A stretch of DNA of 64,000 nt from Cricetomys ansorgei (lineage: Eukaryota; Chordata; Mammalia; Rodentia; Nesomyidae), in NCBI GenBank assembly GCA_026225945.1, contig JAMJFZ010001816.1:6813501-6877500 (forward strand), read 5' to 3'. Below, piece by piece: positions 1 to 11,258 of this stretch (its first letter is position 1; every line of letters starts with the position of its first letter). The notes below the pieces were generated by a model. The model did not search any database. It was given only the letters and a program-made list of their open reading frames with translations, and had not been told where the DNA came from. Position numbers and translations under genes: made by a program.

Positions 1-889
1 TTTCAGTGTTGTCTAACCATGACATGCTCATTAAATTTCATAAGTACATATTTCCCTAAATCTATAACCAGGTGTACTATTCTTACTTGCATAGATTTGA
101 TCAGCATATCGATGGGTTATTCCTGAAATGTCTCCTCTGGGAATATTTGATGATTCTTTTTTATTGGAATTATCTTCAACAGGTGTGGAATGCACCAGAT
201 TCAGCGAACTCTATCCTGCGACTGAGGCTAACAAAAGGCAAAGAATGTGTCACATTTTTCTCCATGCAGAGTAAAAAGTGATACCTATTATACGTTGTTT
301 AAGTGACTTTGTTAGGTTGCCGCAGAAATGACAGAAATTAAAGATGTATCCATCTTCTTTTCATTTCCCATAGACTTCAGTGCTCCAGAACAAGGTGATT
401 GTAACTCTGAGAAAGTTACAGACTGAGCAGAGCATACTTTGTGCTCGATACAAGGAAACTCTTCTTACATTATTGTGAAGGGCCTATCATCTGGAAATTA
501 AGATACTGATGTCAAGCCCTTTTCTCTTTTATTAGCCTTACATATTATTCTTTCATTAGAAGAAACACGTGTTTCCTCCCTTTAGTCCAACTTCCAAAGT
601 CTCCTCACTAGCGACAATGCTTCTAATAAGGAAGAGTTATCTAAGTTTCAGAAATTAGCTGCACTTCAAAGTATCTTCATTTATTTAAATAGGTCTGTTT
701 GGCATCAGTTAATGCAGAGAATCATTCCTGGTCAAAGTGCTGAGAATAGGTGATAGTTGCAAGCTCAACTGTAAATATGATGTCAGTATCACACCTTGTG
801 CCCCAGGTTCAAGACACATGTCAATATGGAACATGTCACATGATCATTGCACTGATGAACTCACAGAAGCTGTGGTTCCCTGTACACGA
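1..889. other. Unique AT-rich sequence, no gene seen
   Basis: All six frames are broken into short pieces with no recognisable protein. I see no SINE, LTR or microsatellite. Its right edge passes into an L1 3' region whose 5' limit is blurred. Confidence 0.6.
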
Positions 890-1290
890 TGAAGCGTGTC
901 AGCATTTCAGCATGGTTGCAAGTAGGTCCTGGGAGGCCATACCTCTACCTAAGGATCTATTGTAAATTAATGATGGATGAAGGAGGGGAATCATTTTTCT
1001 TCAGGATCGTAGCCACTGATAAGTTGTCCGTGATTCAATAAATAGCACCACATGCATGCGTATGCAAGCCATCCACAATGAACTATTATCAAAATCCAAT
1101 GAAACTGTGTGTATGGACGGGGAGGAGCAGGTAGGGACCAAGAAGGGCTCTGGATGGAATAGGGGGTAGATACGGGAACGGAGGTTGAATATGATCAGAA
1201 TGAATTCTATGCATTGGAATTGTCAAAGGACAAGTGAAAATTAAAATACGGGAGGAATTTATAGGCAAATAAAGTAACAAATTGTCAACA
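890..1290 (+). mobile_element. L1 (Lx-type) 3' untranslated region, sense
   Basis: The stretch follows the layout of old murid L1 3' UTRs. It has a line reading TTTTTCTTCAGGATCGTAGC, then a phrase equivalent to the usual 'bridging gccccacac' line, then a G-rich block near 1115-1180. It ends in GAATATGATCAGAATG, which normally sits just before the tail. The same family lies antisense at 16445-17090, 48750-49060 and 53660-54640. No target-site duplication is clear and the 5' edge is diffuse. Confidence 0.6.
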
Positions 1291-3272
1291 GTATGCAATT
1301 AGAATGTGATGGACCAACCTCATTTCTTAACTCTCCAGGTAGATCAGTACCTAGCTAAAATCCACTTACATACATACTCTCCCTGCTCACTTTGTAGTAC
1401 TCCTAATGGCTCATTTAAGAGTCTCTGTTCACTATATTAAGTGTATTTTTGTCATCTACTTGTCCTTTTTAAACATAAACTCTTATCTGCATATCTCACC
1501 ATATGATTTTCTATAGAGTTCCATACAAAAAGAACACTGACTTAATCACCAGCCAATAAGTGTTAGAGAAATTAAATTGAATAAGCATCGACTGTCCTAA
1601 ATCTGCCCTTATCCTCCAGGCATCAGACACAGACCAGTGAGCTCCAGCCCTTCAGTGAGACTGTGTAATGGATCCAGTTCACACCGGGGGTGGTCGGTTA
1701 TCACGCCGCACATCTGCGTGCTCGATTTTTACTGTTTTCTTACTATGCATACGGTGCCAGAAATACATAAACAAAACGGACTGACTCTTGAGTCACCAGG
1801 GGCATGTGTTAACAGTGGATCCCTTAGGGTACAGGTCCTTAGAGAATAGTGTATTAGTTAAAAATATATACAGAGTGTTGAGTCTCACTTCTGCCGAGTA
1901 ACACCATTATTAGTGTGTAATAAGATCTAAATAATTCTCTATACAGTTTTTTTTTCCTGAACTGTATCTACATAAGAGTACTTGATTTAATGATTTCCTT
2001 CCTTCCTTCATTCAGCAAGAAAGCAAAGACTAAGAAACTTAAATTTGAATGTTATTCCAAATACTGTCTATATATAAAAAGGGAAATCTGAAGATAGGAG
2101 AGAAGAGGCTTCATGGAGAGAAGAAAGACATTTGCAGCAAATAGACCTGGTAAGTATAGAGAATCTGCATGAAATCAAATAGCTGTGAAAACTCAAAAGT
2201 GATAATTTTTTTTGCCCTTTTGCAATGTGTGTGCTTTGCTTTATTTTTTATTTAAAGATAACAATGAAAATAAAATGTTAGCAAGGATTCAATGTTAGGG
2301 GATTTTTCCTTCATGCGTATTTGAAGGATATTTTAAGGTACTTCTCAACGTATCCTGTTGATGTAAAAATGATATCAAAACTCATTTCAAAAGGCCATAA
2401 TGTGCCTGTGTCTGTTGAAACAGAAATTTCCAGTTCTTTTTTTCTTTTCTTTTCTTTTTTTTTTTTTTTACTAAAATAAAGGTAATTCAACAAACTGATT
2501 AAAATTGTTTTGTGAGTTGTTCACTTTGACATATTAGTTTATTTGAATCATTTATTGTTTCTTTGGTCTAGCCCAAATATTCCATTATGAATAGTGATAT
2601 TGTTTTGGTTCTTGTGATTCATTTATTGGTAGATAAAAATTAAATATTATTTTTGGTATTTGATATAAATATCATAATGATGTGATATGTAAAGGTATTA
2701 TTTTCTTAAACTTAACTTTTATCTTTCATATTATTTTGTTTAGATCAAACGTAAAATTTTACTGCTAATGTACACTATTTAATTTTCGGAGTCCCAATCA
2801 CTTCTCCTTCCTAAAGTCCATGTATCTTTATGCAGTCGTTTCTTTATTATAAGATAAAGTAAAATAAAAATCACTTGGTTCATGGCTGACACTCATCTCT
2901 AATTACCTGATTTCCATCTCATCTATGCTGTTGCAACACAGCACACAAAAGCCACAGAGACTGGACTTTTTTCATCATAAGTTTGAACCCTCCTAATTTG
3001 TCAAATCTGTTATATGAGCAAGTTGAATTGCAGGCTTTTATCTCAATTTCTTGACTATTGCTTAAGAGGATTACTGGCCTTGTTCTGCTCCAGCAGGGTA
3101 GCTCACAGCTAAGGACACTATTGCAGCTCAGATGCAAAAATCAATGAACTGTGACTCACTGAGTCTGATTAACTGAGTCTTTATCCCTGGCTTGCTCCAG
3201 TTATACAAACCAAGGCCAGTGGCAACCAGAAGCTACTTTCCCCACTCCTTTAGAGGAGAAATGAGAAGAAGA
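1291..3272. other. Unique sequence, no gene seen
   Basis: Short interrupted frames only. It holds a small CpG cluster at 1685-1724 and a pyrimidine tract at 2435-2469. Near 3149-3180 there are repeated CTGAGTC-type words beside a TGACTCA (AP-1-like) motif. None of this is enough to call an element. Confidence 0.55.
2435..2469. repeat. T-rich pyrimidine tract
   Basis: Runs of T broken by single C, in a (TTTTC)n pattern, end in an unbroken T run. It could be an eroded antisense retrotransposon tail, but no body is recognisable beside it. Confidence 0.7.
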
Positions 3273-3704
3273 ACAATACCAGGTTCAGTTGCTTGGATCT
3301 CCCTCCCAACCCCCCTTTTTGATGTAGACAGATAGACAGCCAGTCAGCTAGACAGTCAATCAGACAAAGAAGCAGGCAGGTAGGTGGGTAGACACCGAGA
3401 TAGATAATTACTCCCAGGGAAGTCATAAAGGAAAAATAACTATATGCCTTCTATCATTTTTTTAATTATGTAAGAAATACTGTGAAAGAAACACAATAAG
3501 ACTGTTTTTTGACTGAGAAAAGTACAGTAATGGCCAACATTCTTCTACATTTTAGAGGTGAGGGGAGTGAAATATCTCATTTGCTTTTGAAGCTGTTTGT
3601 ATAAGGAAAGAAATGACCACCTACTTCTACTTAAGGGTATTCTTTTCTTGAGGAAGATATTGCTTAAAGAAAAGGGAAGTCCAAGCAACTGAACCTGGTA
3701 TTGT
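3273..3704. repeat. Exact 25-bp inverted repeat enclosing ~380 bp
   Basis: The left arm at 3273-3297 begins ACAATACCAGGTTCAG. It is the exact reverse complement of 3680-3704, which ends AACCTGGTATTGT. The arms are 25 of 25 identical and pairing stops at both ends. The interior contains a degenerate GACA/GATA stretch (3324-3407). This would fit a short non-autonomous DNA transposon with terminal inverted repeats, but I see no matching target-site duplication at the outer edges and no known family. Confidence 0.6.
3324..3407. repeat. Degenerate GATA/GACA/GGTA tetranucleotide repeat
   Basis: Successive words GACA, GATA, GACA, CAGC, CAGT and GGTA make a decayed tetranucleotide array. It lies wholly between the arms of the 25-bp inverted repeat. 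Confidence 0.65.
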
Positions 3705-4047
3705 AGAGTTTCCACTGAAGTTATTCAGTTTACACCGCCAGAGCCACTGAGCAACCCTTCGCAAGTGAGATGTGAGATGTCTTAAACCCTCAACCAACGT
3801 TCTTTTAACCCAGCATTGTATGCGACAGAATCAGTGTTATAGAGAAATTCAAACATCCTTCTCAACTTTATTAAAAAGAACAGAGGGACAGAACCCCTCC
3901 CCCCAAGTTGAGGGACGTGGCACAGTCACAAATCAATTGACTTCTTAACATTATGAGTAGGGAACATGAAAAGAAGAGCTTTTAGAGGGGTTAAAAGAGC
4001 ATAAAATTCAAACCATGGCAATTTTTATGTGACTTCCAATATCAGCA
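3705..4047. other. Unique sequence, nothing recognised
   Basis: No repeat and no coding signal. There is a short C run near 3896-3904. Confidence 0.5.
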
Positions 4048-4233
4048 GGGGCCTAGGCCATGGTACAATGGGTAAAGATGCCGGCTGCCCAGCCAGGTGA
4101 CCCGAGTTCATGCCTAGTGGGAGGAGAATATGACGATCTCCTCAAGTCGTCCTCTTATTCTTCATGAGGTCATGGCACATGCATACATACGGATAAAACA
4201 CGAAAGAATTAGCTGTAAATTAATTAATTAACT
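4048..4233 (+). mobile_element. B3 SINE, sense
   Basis: The 5' end matches a degenerate tRNA-derived head of the B2/B3 group: a variant of GGGCTGG, then GGTAAAGATGCCGGCTGCCCAG and a CCCGAGTTCATG box B. Next come GAGAATATGACGATCTCC, CAAGTCGTCCTCTTATTC and GTCATGGCACATGCATACATAC, which is the B3 body and tail. The 3' end fades into TTAATTAATTAA. It is a diverged copy with no clear duplication. Confidence 0.72.
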
Positions 4234-6637
4234 GAGTCTAATGTTTGGAATGTCATTAGGATCACCTTGCTCACTGTTTTTCATTTAGAGAAGAGGATGT
4301 AATTTATTTTTCAAATACAAGTACTTTGTGTCACTGTCACTCGGAAGGCATTTTTGGCAGGAAAGTAACTTAGGAACAAGGGACATTTGGAGTTAAGTTC
4401 ACATTCTCATTCGAATAAGTCATCTGAAATTACTAAGAACCACGAAAGAGCTACTGAAATCTGAAGCTTCAGAGAAAGACCTCTTTATCGTAATACTGCA
4501 AGAAATCAGCAGCGTTGCTTATAAGCATCATTTCTATGGTGAAAGATTAGTTCTTTCAGTAAGAATCTTGTGATACGGTGCTAACGCGGTTGCAATAAAC
4601 TTTATGGAATGGCTCCGAGGATTAGACCAATTAAGGATAATCTCATTTGGACAATTTTATCTTCAAGAAAAGAAATGTGATGTCATCCTCTGGGAAGAGA
4701 CAATGTTTGGTCTCTGGGGGGTATGCCAAAAAAAAAAAAAAAAAACCAAAAAACCTCTCACAAGATATGTGCAATAACAAGAATTAGGGTTGATCTAAAG
4801 ACAGTCTTAGATCTGCCCATTGCCTCTCAAAAGATCCACCACATCGACTGTTAAGCCCCATAATTATCTCCCCTATTTGTGACGAGCGTGGGCTAATCAG
4901 TCTCTGAGGGAGTTCCCAGCCAATGCTGAGGAGACTGTGTGCACATTCCAGTCCTCATCACGCTATTTTGTCCTCTGAATCACAACGAGCTGACCAAACT
5001 TCATTATCTTCATCTAGACCAGAATTAATTCCAATGAAGAAAAATGGGCGTTTTTAAACAGCCACGTGCTTATGATTTAGAACAAAGCGTCTCCCCCATT
5101 TTTAAACAGCAACATAGGTTCTAGCTGCCTATAATCTCACATTAAAAGATTAGAAAGAACATCTGAAGAAATCAGAGAGTGTCTAATTGAGGTTCTTGCC
5201 TTTAATCCTGCAAGCCAACTCCCTCCTGGATATCAAGATCTGTCAGAGCTGAGTCAGGGGAATTCTGTAAGGAAAAATCAACCAGGGGGAACATAACACA
5301 TTCTTTTCCTACTTAAAAAATAAAAAGGGGGAAACACAGTGGGTGATATCAGAACCTAAGCCACCATAAAATCGGGGGGCGCCCCCGAAGTGGATTTGTA
5401 AATATGAGCTATTAAAAAGTGAGGCAAACTTGACAGCACTTTTTCAGTGTTTGAACCGCTGTGCAAAACGAGGTGCACAAAGGAATAAGAGAAATTCACA
5501 GGAAACACCAAACAATAATGTCATAGTGAAAATGAAATTCAGACCACCCTGAAATTAATCAAAATCTCAGTGAACTTATTTTACTTCTATATTGAGCCTT
5601 AAAGCATCAAGTGCGTCTTATATCAGTCTGCTTAATATAACCCTGTCAGAAAATTGTACGTTAATGAATATTTTCGCATTAATGCCAAAACATTTCACTG
5701 TGAAATTCTTTTCTGTGTCACCTATGTTATGGTGTCTCTGTTATTGTATGCAGTAGAATTTATAGGCTACACTTGTTGACAATGATAATTCCATGCTTAT
5801 TTAATAAAAGAAAAAGTATTAGCTTGTAGTTTTATAAGCAATAAGTTAAATTAGCATGATAAAGATGACAGAATTTATTTTTTTATATGGAAGGTAAAAT
5901 ATTTTGTAATATAATAAAAGACAAAACAGCAATCAAAAAGAAATGAGTGAAATAAAATGGTATACTAAACTCAAGATATATTTTAAAAATAATAATAGGC
6001 TTTAATAAAAATCAGAATCTATTTCCCTCACTAATTGCTTGGAAATTGATGTATGTAAGCTTTGCACAGATTATATTTAATAAATATATATTATGATTAT
6101 ATTTATAAATGGATGCCTGCCAGAAGCATATTTCTCTTCAGTCTATTATGCATTAATACTTTAAAAGAGTTAATTTGCTTCACATTAAAGAAATTTTTCT
6201 TTATTTCCTTCATAAACAAACTTAATTCTATAAAAACCAGTTTAAGTTTAACAGGCAATTTAATATTTTATTACCAATCTTTAAGTAAAAAGATGTCTCT
6301 CTGTAGCTATCTGGAGCTCGATATGATGAAAGTCCGTGAGAGTCATTCTGTGGTACCAAAAATAAAATATTGGAAACCAAACATAAATGTGGGATAATTG
6401 AGTCAATTTAATTGCATGTGGGAAGCAGTTTGACCAGCACAGGACATCTCACAACAGGTCACTCACCTGTTCAGAAAGCTCTGCACCATCACTTACGGCT
6501 CTAATGGACACTTCAGCAGTACCCACACAGGTGTGTATTCCTGGTCTGTATACCAAACTTAAACACATGAAGTTACTTCAAAAGCAACTTAGTACTTTAA
6601 TGAACCAACTATCTTCTCAGTAAAAAAACATAGTCAC
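4234..6637. other. Long unique tract, possibly conserved non-coding
   Basis: About 2.4 kb has no recognisable transposon. It has AT-rich words typical of mammalian conserved non-coding DNA: TAATTA-type sites, a CACGTG E-box at 5064-5069, and a 12-bp direct repeat TTTTTAAACAGC at 5051-5062 and 5099-5110. A 12-bp GC palindrome stands out at 5375-5386. A 111-codon frame at 6062-6397 has low-complexity composition and no recognisable domain. Conservation is inferred only from appearance. Confidence 0.35.
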
Positions 6638-6781
6638 TTTTTCTTGTTTTTTTGAGACAGGGTTTCTCTGTTGTAACTCTGGCTATCCTGAAACTCTGTA
6701 GACCAGGCTGGCCTCGAACTCACAGGGATCTGCCTGCCTCCTGAGAACTGGGATTAAAAGTATGCACCACCAATGCCTGGC
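6638..6781 (-). mobile_element. B1 SINE, antisense
   Basis: It starts with a T-rich run (reversed tail), then GAGACAGGGTTTCTCTG, GACCAGGCTGGCCTCGAACT and CTGGGATTAAAAG, and closes with the reversed 7SL-like head ATGCCTGGC. It carries the TTGTAACTCT variant at 6671 shared by two other B1 copies here. The flanks ACATAGTCA and CCATAATCA may be an imperfect target-site duplication. Confidence 0.93.
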
Positions 6782-6942
6782 GACCATAATCATTTTTAAA
6801 GTCTGATTTTGTTCTGAGTTTTGAAATATGATTTGTTATTTATCATTAATATATTTATTTTATTAGATGCTGATCATTATGAAATTAGTGTAAATTAAAG
6901 CCAAGTATTACACAGTCAATGTAAACTGAGGATTAAGAACGT

Positions 6943-7358
6943 ACAAATGTTTGTCTTTCTGAGACTGGGTTATTTCACTCAAGATGATTTTTTTCTAGTT
7001 CCACTCATTTGCCTGCAAAATTCATGAAGTCATTTATTTTAATAGCTGAGTAATTCTCCATTGCATAAATGTACCACACTTTCTTTATCTATTCTTCAGC
7101 TGAGGAGCATCTAGATTGTTTCCAATGTCTGGCTATTATGAATAAAGCTGCTATGAGCATAGTTGAGCAAGTGTCCTTGTGGTAGGATGGAGTGTCCTTT
7201 GGGTATATGCCCAGGAGTGGTATAGCTGGGTCTTGAGGTAGGTCAATTCCCAATTTCCTAAGGAATGTCCATATTGATTTCATAGTGGCTGTACAATTTG
7301 AAGTCCCACCAGGAACAAAGGAGTGGTCCCCTTGCTCCACATCCTCACCAACATGAGC
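6943..7358 (-). pseudogene. L1 ORF2 C-terminal fragment, inverted
   Basis: Read on the minus strand, 7089-7340 encodes a stretch with LRKLGIDLPQDPAIPLLG, the conserved C-terminal region of L1 ORF2 (endonuclease/reverse transcriptase protein), downstream of the reverse transcriptase domain. It continues to the left as the reversed AGKW-ELEK region near 6990-7020. The fragment has lost everything upstream, including the endonuclease and the catalytic domain, and is stop-interrupted. It is a remnant with no function expected. Confidence 0.85.
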
Positions 7359-8493
7359 AGATATGTACTCACTTATATGTGGATATTAACTGTTAGGAAA
7401 AGGACAAAGATACTACAATCCACAGACCCAGAGAGACTATGCAACAAGGAGGGCCCCAGTCGGGACACAGGGATCTCCCTGGTAAAGGAGAAACAGGACA
7501 GATGGTGTAGATGCGCTGGGGGAGGATGGGAAAGGGAACAGAAGGGACCAGGTTAGGGGAGAGGGATGGAGAGAGAGAATACGTGGAGAGATGACTGGGA
7601 CTGAAGGACATTAGAGGGATAATCAGGAGACTTAGGGCAGAGGAAACTCACTGGAATCTATGAGGGAGACCTAGGAAATACCTCTAGTAATGGGGCAGAG
7701 GGAGCCTGAACAGGCAATTTCCTGTAACCAGGCATGGCTTTCAGTGGTGGAACTGGGACACCATCCCAGCCACAAAACCTTCAACCTATAACCTATCCTC
7801 CATACGGGATCTGCTGGGATAATAGAAGGGCAGGGTCCCATGCCAAAGGAGGGAACCTATGACTGATGCTTCAGGGCAACCCAAGAACTACTGATAGTCT
7901 GGAGATTATTTTTAATGATATCCTGCCCTGCTCATAAATCAATGGCTAGCCCAGTCTTCATCAGAGAACCCCTCTCCAGCAGCTAATGGCCAAATATTGT
8001 TCAAAGTTTAAGGAACCCCACAGAAGCGGGCCAGGGTGGGGGGAGGAGAGTTTGCAGAGACCAGAGGGGTCAAGGACACCAAGAGAACAAGTCCCACGGA
8101 GTCAACTGGCCAGCTCTCTTGGGGCCCACAGAGACTGCAGTGGCAGACTTGGAACCTGCAGGGTACCCTAAATATATCTTATGGTTGCCTGGCTTCGTGC
8201 TCTTGCAAAACTTCTACAACTGGTGAGGTCTCTGGCCCTTTTGCCTGCCCTTGGGACCCCTTTTTCTCCTGCTGGGTTTCCAAGCCCATCCTAGGTGTGA
8301 CTTAGGGATTGGTGCCTGACCTTGCTGCATCTTGTCCTGCCCTGTTTGCATGGTAATCCTGGGAGGATTGCTTTTATCTGGGGAGAAATGGGGGGGTCCA
8401 TGGTTAGATCTGGGAGAGAGGGGAGATGATGGTAACTAGGAGGAGTGGAGAGAGGGGGAGTCCGGGTGTATTACATGAGATAAGAAAAGAAAA
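6943..8493 (+). mobile_element. L1 (Lx-type) insertion with 5' inversion (twin priming)
   Basis: The 3' part (7361-8493) runs sense. It has the end of ORF2 (GTACTCACTTATA..., CAGACCCAGAGAGACTATG) followed by the long G-rich and then C-rich 3' UTR of murid L1, ending in an A-rich tail at about 8478-8493. The 5' part (6943-7360) is the neighbouring ORF2 3' segment in reverse. The two pieces abut almost exactly in L1 coordinates, as twin priming produces. AAGAACGT occurs at 6935-6942 and again at 8494-8501 and is the likely target-site duplication. Confidence 0.85.
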
Positions 8494-8501
8494 AAGAACG
8501 T

Positions 8502-9303
8502 TGAAGTGACTATCACTGCCCTTCTCTCTAGTGACCCTGCAGTGCAGCACACAACAGCCACCCCTCTCCCCATCTTTCTCCCCTCTAACCACAACCTCAG
8601 GACTAGCTTCAAGGCGAGGAATTTGTATTTTAAAAGGCAAACAGCACAAATTAACTGAAGAAAGTAACATAAAAATGCTAAATGTAAATATCATGATCTT
8701 ACCATAAAATCTGAAATCGTCTCTCTAAGGTTTTGGGGATTTGCTCACTGCACGAGAAAGATCGTCTCTCTGGTATCCTTAATCAGCAAGTATGAGACAG
8801 GAAATGCCCTCGACCAGTTATTTAGTTTGTACTTAGCACGGTTTTTCAGAAACCTACTTTTAGTTTGATTTCTCAGACTTGAAATAACGAAGAAAATTTT
8901 TTGTGGCTTTGTGTTAAAAGATTGGAACTAGATATGCAGCCTGATTTTTACCATTAAGTCAGTGTGATGTGCATTTTCATTTAAATACCATCAGTGAATC
9001 ATAAGGGGAAATGAACAACCAGAAACTTGAAACTCATGAGCAACATTTAAGAACAATTTTATAAAATCTGTGCTATCTTACACTGTCAGAGGCATTGCAC
9101 TGGGCGACAGCTTAGATCGTGGATAAAGGCTGCGTGAGGAGGTTACAGTTGTGGTGGAATTCCCATACTGTGAGGTGGAGTCTAAAGGCGACTCCTGAAT
9201 GGTGTAGAGGAACTATGGTAGAACACACGGGTACCCACGCCCCGGCGTCAAATTCAGTTATGCAAGGTTTATAAAATCCAAAGGTCCGAACAGAAATCCG
9301 TGG
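8502..9303. other. Unique sequence, nothing recognised
   Basis: No repeat body or coding exon is evident. Frames are short. It leads into a polypurine tract. Confidence 0.5.
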
Positions 9304-9442
9304 TGGAAGGAGGGAGACAGCAAGAGTGAGGGAGAAAAGGAAGAAGGAGAAAGGGAGGGAGGGGAGGAAGAAAGATAAGACATTAATTGGGGGGAAAGGG
9401 AGAGTGTCAGATAGAGATGCAGACACACATGCGCACGTACAC

Positions 9443-9482
<40 letters not shown>

Positions 9483-9536
9483 GGGAGAAGAGAGGAAGAG
9501 AGGAAGAGAGAGAAAGAGGGGGGAGAGAGGGAGAAT
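9304..9536. repeat. Polypurine tract with (GA)n core
   Basis: About 230 bases are mostly A and G on the plus strand. Interruptions include the short pyrimidine-containing patch at 9380-9440. The GA dinucleotide core is at 9441-9480. Frames on both strands are open here but are pure low complexity (Arg/Glu on one strand, Ser/Leu on the other). Such tracts can form triplex DNA. Confidence 0.9.
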
Positions 9537-10368
9537 CCAGGCATTAATGATGCTCAAGGTCTCCAGGTGAGGCCAATGAGCAGCCAAGGTTGAAATCTAT
9601 TGATCCCTTCCAACTCTCCTTTCTTCCTGGCATCCTACAAGATAGTCTTAAATGGTTTCTTGGAACTGGACCCTCCTCATGAACTAGAAGCCATTAGAAC
9701 AACTCGATGGGTCTAACACATTTTATGCTCTGGTCTTTTGAGTTTTGAGGCACTATAGAGTTTTTATTGATGCGGGTTGTGCCTGTAATAACACTTACTA
9801 CATTTTACTACATCGGAAATTATAACCAAGAAATTTAAATTCATTCATTATAGATCTTCAACATAAAAGCAACAGACCAAAAGACATAATAACATAAACA
9901 TATTGTATTTAAAATTGTATTTCATGCCAAAAGAATCAGGGGAAACATGACAATGTTTGAAAATTTTGCAAAATCTCATTGGTGATAGGTTCATTGGAAG
10001 ATAGCTCTGTTTTCATATTAGATTTACCTCAGTCCGTTGCAGCAACACATGTGTGGAACACTTCTCAAATAAAAGGAAGTAAAAATGTAAGCATCATCTT
10101 GGACTTATCAAATAAAGTTAATTTCATGTACCGCTCTTACCGAATCCCACCACATCTTACAAACTGTTAGCATAACCACAGAAACAACTACAGTGTAGAC
10201 AAACACAAAAGCAATGAATCTATTGTCTCCAAAATGTTAATAAAAAAGGAACTGTTTCTATATGCAAATTCCAGCGCTATTGCTATCTGTTGCCCGTTAC
10301 TGGATGATAGTCAGGTAGCAGGGCACGAATAACTATTTCAAGTGGTAACTTCTACTAGTGTCATTCTG

Positions 10369-10440
10369 TGGCTGGAGATTCAACCCAGTGCCTAGTACAT
10401 GCCAGGCAAGCACTCTTCCATTAAGCTGTGCCTCCAGCCC
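10369..10440 (-). mobile_element. ID/B4-type tRNA-derived SINE head, antisense
   Basis: Reversed, it reads as the ID head: CCAGCCC is followed by the complement of GGCTGGAGGCACAGCTTAATG, box A and box B equivalents, and CACTGGGTTGAATCTCCAGC. Only the ~70-bp tRNA-like part is present, with no clear A-rich tail. It sits inside an 18-bp imperfect inverted repeat (10357-10377 with 10432-10456). Confidence 0.75.
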
Positions 10441-10739
10441 ACAGAATGACTCACTTTAAGGGAAATTTCCATCATTCAACTCTAAAAATACATCGAAACT
10501 GTCATGAAAAAAAATTCTTTCATTGAATTATTTTTGGATACGTAAAAAATCAAATCCTAATGCCTCAAAATTATCTACTGTCGTTTGGAGAAGCAGGCCA
10601 TGTAAAATAAAAATCAGAGAATGTTTTGAAATATCAAAATTTACCTACAAAGGAACATATGCATGTATGTGCGTAACATGTCTTTTTCAATTTTTGTAAG
10701 TGCTCTCACCCTCCATGTTCACCCATTATTTTCTGTATT

Positions 10740-10928
10740 TTTTTAAAAATAGAGAACAAAGAAATGAAATTATGACATTTGCAGGCAAATGGATGAAAAT
10801 GATAATGTAAAGTGAAGTAATCCTGACTCAGGAAAGCAAATACCACGCTTTATCTAAATATGCATCCTAGGCTTTAATTGTTATATATGGGTGTGTCTGT
10901 GCGTGCGTGTGTGGGTGTGCGTGCGTGC

Positions 10929-10965
<37 letters not shown>

Positions 10966-11258
10966 GTCGGCACAGGTCAAGAACCTAGGAAGGTGATCAT
11001 AAAATGAGGGAGAATGTATTAAGGGAATGGATTGGATAAAATAAACAAAGAGAATAAAAGAATGTGTATGACTGGAGAGCAGAGGGGAGGGCAAGGTGGG
11101 GAATGGGAGGGGGCAGCAGGGGACACCAGAGAGGGGGCCAGGAGGAAAGGATCCACAGAAAAATAAAGATGCATGAAAATGTCATAAGGAAATCCATTGA
11201 TTTGAATACTAATAAAAAAATCAATCAGCAAAATGACAAAATAAAAGGAAAGCATACC
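10740..11258 (+). mobile_element. L1 ORF2 end and 3' UTR, sense
   Basis: GAAATGAAATTATGACATTT then GCAGGCAAATGGATG is the end of ORF2. It is followed by the GACTCAGGAAAGCAAATACC line. After a (TG)n array comes a G-rich 3' UTR, and the element ends in ATGAAAATGTCATAAGGAAATC and AATACTAATAAAAAAATC, typical of an L1 3' end. The element is 5' truncated. Coding frames are broken. Confidence 0.78.
10889..10962. repeat. (TG)n/(CGTG)n microsatellite
   Basis: Alternating GTGTGC and GTGC units give way to a pure GT run of about 30 bases. It lies inside the L1 3' UTR and can adopt Z-DNA. Confidence 0.95.

Noticed and set aside
7986..8305. Frames of 61 and 89 codons
   Set aside because: Within the L1 3' UTR, not coding.
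9258..9593. Overlapping open frames on both strands
   Set aside because: All come from the polypurine/polypyrimidine tract.
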